Positions 61,596 to 64,000 of a stretch of DNA of 64,000 nucleotides are shown in pieces. Numbering within the stretch: position 1 is the stretch's first letter; each line of letters starts with the position of its first letter. The DNA comes from Cereibacter sphaeroides (lineage in GTDB: Bacteria; Pseudomonadota; Alphaproteobacteria; Rhodobacterales; Rhodobacteraceae): NCBI GenBank assembly GCA_003243455.1, contig QFQS01000002.1, positions 372,001 through 436,000 on the forward strand. The letters run 5' to 3'. The notes below the pieces were generated by a model. The model was not told the origin of the DNA, ran no database searches, and saw only the letters and a list, made by a program, of their open reading frames with translations. A program made the translations under genes and the position numbers.

Positions 61596-62510
61596 ATGCC
61601 CCGCCCCGCCAGCCAGACCGGCCTTCTTCTGCTGATAGCGGGGGCAGCAATCGATTCGACCTCGGGCCTGTTCACACGTTTGATCCCAGACGACGGTTTC
61701 ACCATCGCTTCGGGAAGGGGCTTTGCGGCCTTCGCCCTGCTCTTCCTCGTCCTTCTGGTGCGGGACCGGGGCGGCTTCCTGAAAAGCTTCCTTGGCATCG
61801 GCTTCTGGGGTGCGGCCTTCGTCGTGCTGAACGGCGCGGGGATGGTGACGAACATCCTGTCGCTGGCGAATACCTCGGTCGCCAACTTCTTCATGATCTT
61901 CGCCACGGCCCCCTTCGTCGCGGCGATTGCCGCACGCCTGCTGATCGCGGAGAAGCTGGACCTTGCGACACTGCTGGCCGCAATTGCCGGTTTTATCGGG
62001 ATCGCGGTCATGATGGCTTCGGGCGCCCGTTCGGGCGGTCTGACGGGCGATATCCTGGCCTTCGTCTGCGTCCTGCTTTATGCGGCCATCGTCCTGGTCA
62101 TCCGTCGCAACCCGCATCTGGACATCCTGCCGGTCATCGCGCTGACGGTTCTGCTCAGCGGGTTGCTGGCCCTGCCGTTCGCGGATTTCGGAACGCTGTC
62201 GGTCTCCTCCGCCCTGACGCTGACCTTCTTCGGCTTCTTCCAGCTTGCCATCGGCAATATGCTGATCTTCAGCGCGGCCAGCCGGATACCGGCGGCGCAA
62301 TCAGGCCTGCTCGGCATCCTGAACGCAGGTTTCGCCCCGCTCTGGGTATTCCTGTTCCTGGGCGAAGTGCCGCCTCCGGCGACGCTGCTGGGCGGTGCGA
62401 TCATCCTTGGTGCGGCGGTGGCGCACCTGCTCTGGTCCATCGCCAACGCCCGTCGCGCTGCGACGCGGGGACAGGCATCTGCCACGGCTTCCATCGAGAT
62501 GCCGCTTTAA
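61596..62510 (+). CDS. EamA/DMT-family transporter, two domains
   Basis: The 304-residue protein has ten predicted membrane helices in two EamA domains: FIGIAVMMASGA ends the first and FLGEVPPPATLLGGAIILGAAVAHLLW ends the second. It is full length, unlike the half-size protein at 468-899. The substrate is unknown. It lies 77 bases after the methyltransferase and 133 bases before pgsA. Confidence 0.88.
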   Translation: MPRPASQTGLLLLIAGAAIDSTSGLFTRLIPDDGFTIASGRGFAAFALLFLVLLVRDRGGFLKSFLGIGFWGAAFVVLNGAGMVTNILSLANTSVANFFMIFATAPFVAAIAARLLIAEKLDLATLLAAIAGFIGIAVMMASGARSGGLTGDILAFVCVLLYAAIVLVIRRNPHLDILPVIALTVLLSGLLALPFADFGTLSVSSALTLTFFGFFQLAIGNMLIFSAASRIPAAQSGLLGILNAGFAPLWVFLFLGEVPPPATLLGGAIILGAAVAHLLWSIANARRAATRGQASATASIEMPL

Positions 62511-62577
62511 CTTTGACTAGTATCAGGTTAACTTCACCCGCCTAATCATATACAAATCAATAGGATAGATGATCTTG

Positions 62578-62597
62578 CACGCGTGAAATCACGCGTG
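62578..62597. repeat. Palindromic direct repeat upstream of pgsA
   Basis: Two copies of the palindrome CACGCGTG (62578-62585 and 62590-62597) are separated by AAAT. They can pair as an 8-bp hairpin or serve as tandem protein sites. They lie 47 bases before the pgsA start. Confidence 0.5.
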
Positions 62598-62643
62598 GGT
62601 GAACCCCTTTCCCCAAGGCCCGCGATGGGCTATCCCTGCCGTC

Positions 62644-63309
62644 ATGAAGTGGACCATCCCCAACGTCCTGACGACGCTTCGCCTGCTGGCTGCGCCTGGC
62701 GTGCCCTTGATGTTCCTGTATTTTCAGCGGCCCTGGGCCGACTGGCTGGCGCTGACGCTTTTTGTTTCGGCGGCGATAACCGACTATTTCGACGGCTACT
62801 TAGCGCGGCTCTGGAAACAGGAATCCAAATTCGGCACCATGCTGGACCCCATCGCCGACAAGGCGATGGTCGTGATCGCCCTGCTGATCCTGACCGGCTA
62901 TTCCGGCATGAATCCCTGGCTAATCCTGCCCGCCACGGTGATCCTGTTCCGCGAGGTCTTCGTCGGCGGTCTGCGTGAATATCTGGGCGCGCGCGCCGGA
63001 CTTCTGAAAGTCACCAAGCTGGCTAAATGGAAGACCACAGCGCAGATGGTCGCCATCGCCGTGCTGTTCCTTGGCACCGGGCTTGAATATCTGGAAGGTG
63101 TCGCCCGCCACGGAATGACGCCCGAGCAATATGCGGCGGCTGTCGCCGAGGGTCTTGCCGACCCGATCAGGTCCTGCGGCGCGAGGGGCTGTTCGTCCTA
63201 TGCCACATGGATCGGCCTGGTGCTGATCTGGATCGCTGCCGTGCTGACCTTCATCACCGGCTGGGAATACTTCCGCAAATCGCTGCCCTACCTGAAGGAT
63301 GAGGCATGA
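62644..63309 (+). CDS. pgsA: CDP-diacylglycerol-glycerol-3-phosphate 3-phosphatidyltransferase
   Basis: The 221-residue protein has four to six membrane helices and the CDP-alcohol phosphotransferase motif DYFDGYLAR...GTMLDPIADK. It makes phosphatidylglycerol phosphate from CDP-diacylglycerol and glycerol-3-phosphate. The N-terminus MKWTIPNVLTTLRLLAAPGV is typical. The ATG at 62644 is chosen over an upstream one at 62599. It overlaps moaD by ATGA. Confidence 0.95.
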   Translation: MKWTIPNVLTTLRLLAAPGVPLMFLYFQRPWADWLALTLFVSAAITDYFDGYLARLWKQESKFGTMLDPIADKAMVVIALLILTGYSGMNPWLILPATVILFREVFVGGLREYLGARAGLLKVTKLAKWKTTAQMVAIAVLFLGTGLEYLEGVARHGMTPEQYAAAVAEGLADPIRSCGARGCSSYATWIGLVLIWIAAVLTFITGWEYFRKSLPYLKDEA

Positions 63310-63554
63310 TAGACGTCCTGTATTTCGCCTGGGTGCGCGAACGGATCGGCCTGCCAAAGGAGCGGGTCGAGACCTCGGCGCGCACCGTGGCCGATCTGGT
63401 GGACGAACTGCGCGCCCGCGAAGAGCGCTATGCTCTCGCCTTTTCGGATCTGGCCTCACTGCGTGTGTCGCTGGATCAGGAGTTGTCGGAGTTTTCGGCG
63501 CCCTTGGCTGGTGTGCGCGAAGTAGCCTTTTTCCCGCCGATGACAGGGGGCTGA
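63306..63554 (+). CDS. moaD: Molybdopterin synthase small subunit
   Basis: The 82-residue ubiquitin-fold protein has a typical start (MIDVLYFAWVRERIG) and the essential C-terminal Gly-Gly (FFPPMTGG), which is thiocarboxylated by MoeB-type enzymes. It donates sulfur to cyclic pyranopterin. Its ATG overlaps the pgsA stop, and moaE starts 4 bases after its stop. Confidence 0.95.
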   Translation: MIDVLYFAWVRERIGLPKERVETSARTVADLVDELRAREERYALAFSDLASLRVSLDQELSEFSAPLAGVREVAFFPPMTGG

Positions 63555-63557
63555 GCC

Positions 63558-63998
63558 ATGCGGGTTCGCATCCAGTCCGAGCTTTTCGCGCTCGGCGCGG
63601 AAACCGAAGCCTTCGCCCGCGACTTGCCAGGCGCAGGTGCCGTCGTGACCTTTACCGGCCTTGTGCGCGATCTGGCAGGCGACCTGTCTGTGCTTGAAAT
63701 CGAACACTATCCCGGCATGACCGAACGCGCCGTGACGGCGATTGCAGAAGAGGCTGCAACCCGCTGGTCTCTGACGGATGGGCTGATCATTCACCGTTAC
63801 GGTCGCATGGCGGTAGGAGAGCCGATCATGATGGTTGCGACTGCTGCTCCGAATAGGGGCGATGCCTTTTCCGCTGCCGAATTCCTGATGGACTACCTGA
63901 AGTCTCGCGCGCCGTTCTGGAAGAAAGAGATCACCGCCTCGGGCGCAGAATGGGTGGCGGCGAAGGACGATGACGAGGCCGCGCTCAAGCGTTGGTAG
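63558..63998 (+). CDS. moaE: Molybdopterin synthase catalytic subunit
   Basis: The 146-residue protein has the MoaE motifs: VTFTGLVRDLAGDLSVLEIEHYPGMTE, the RYGRMAVGEPIMMV block and FWKKEITASGAEWV, with the catalytic Lys in FWKKE. It completes the pathway to molybdopterin with MoaD and shares the pgsA operon. Its stop lies 2 bases before the end of the window. Confidence 0.95.
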   Translation: MRVRIQSELFALGAETEAFARDLPGAGAVVTFTGLVRDLAGDLSVLEIEHYPGMTERAVTAIAEEAATRWSLTDGLIIHRYGRMAVGEPIMMVATAAPNRGDAFSAAEFLMDYLKSRAPFWKKEITASGAEWVAAKDDDEAALKRW

Positions 63999-64000
63999 GG

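Noticed and set aside
1..64000. tRNA or rRNA genes, CRISPR arrays, insertion sequences, prophage
   Set aside because: No T-loop/anticodon arrangements, repeat-spacer series, transposase or phage structural genes were found by eye in the gaps or reading frames. A tRNAscan and an IS search would be the decisive checks.

Overview
The window is a gene-dense, high-GC stretch of ordinary chromosome from an alphaproteobacterium of the Rhodobacterales. Paracoccus or a close relative is most likely. Pointers are a 50-residue aa3 cytochrome oxidase subunit IV of the Paracoccus CtaH type, a TrcR (DUF1013) cell-cycle regulator, a COQ9 protein, an R. capsulatus-type fds formate dehydrogenase operon, and structured dispersed repeats. 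I saw no tRNA or rRNA gene, insertion sequence, prophage, CRISPR array, replication origin or clearly broken gene. Assignments come from reading the sequence only; no database search was run.

Layout. 1-4.2 kb: the end of a flavin oxidoreductase, two hairpin repeats, a minus-strand coq9 / quinone oxidoreductase / half-size EamA unit, and an exported carboxylesterase. 4.3-9.4 kb: rpsU, a transglutaminase-like protein, a Tat-exported PhoX-type phosphatase, and a divergent Lrp regulator / alanine dehydrogenase pair. 9.4-15.2 kb: a 222-bp repeat, mscL, a glutathione transferase, the t6A enzyme TsaC/Sua5, a DmdC-like acyl-CoA dehydrogenase joined to an MBL hydrolase, and a secreted orphan. 15.3-20.4 kb: an L,D-transpeptidase, ctaH, a lipoprotein with a possible papain-like fold, azlCD, mobA-mobB-GNAT and an RNase T2.

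20.5-31.4 kb: trcR, a small minus-strand transcription unit with an 18-codon ORF, a queuosine-precursor transporter, a phytase-like esterase, mepA, a UMF1-type MFS carrier, a thioesterase, yggT-recQ and a hybrid histidine kinase. 31.6-40.3 kb: a periplasmic group made of a PAN/alpha-2-macroglobulin protein, PBP1C, a small membrane protein and a second L,D-transpeptidase. 40.3-47.9 kb: 1-Cys peroxiredoxin, aldehyde dehydrogenase plus phosphoesterase, an OYE/TMADH-type flavoprotein, an ABC-F ATPase and a pseudouridine synthase. 48.2-55.9 kb: a small ORF and a sugar transferase, then fdsGBA-fdhD-fdsD with its LysR regulator. 56-64 kb: S49 peptidase / zinc-ribbon membrane protein / pteridine-reductase-like SDR, then uvrC, an unknown protein, a methyltransferase, an EamA transporter and pgsA-moaD-moaE.

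Functional threads. (i) Molybdenum: FdsA needs bis-MGD, and the window also holds mobA, mobB, fdhD, moaD and moaE. (ii) Cell envelope: two L,D-transpeptidases, MepA, PBP1C and its macroglobulin partner. (iii) Oxidative C1 and acyl metabolism.

The observations most worth following are the independent small transcription unit at about 21.69-21.92 kb, whose 18-codon ORF is preceded by a 17-nt complement of the 16S rRNA 3' tail, and the two-copy 222-bp structured repeat, one copy of which lies in frame in the 5' end of pbpC.
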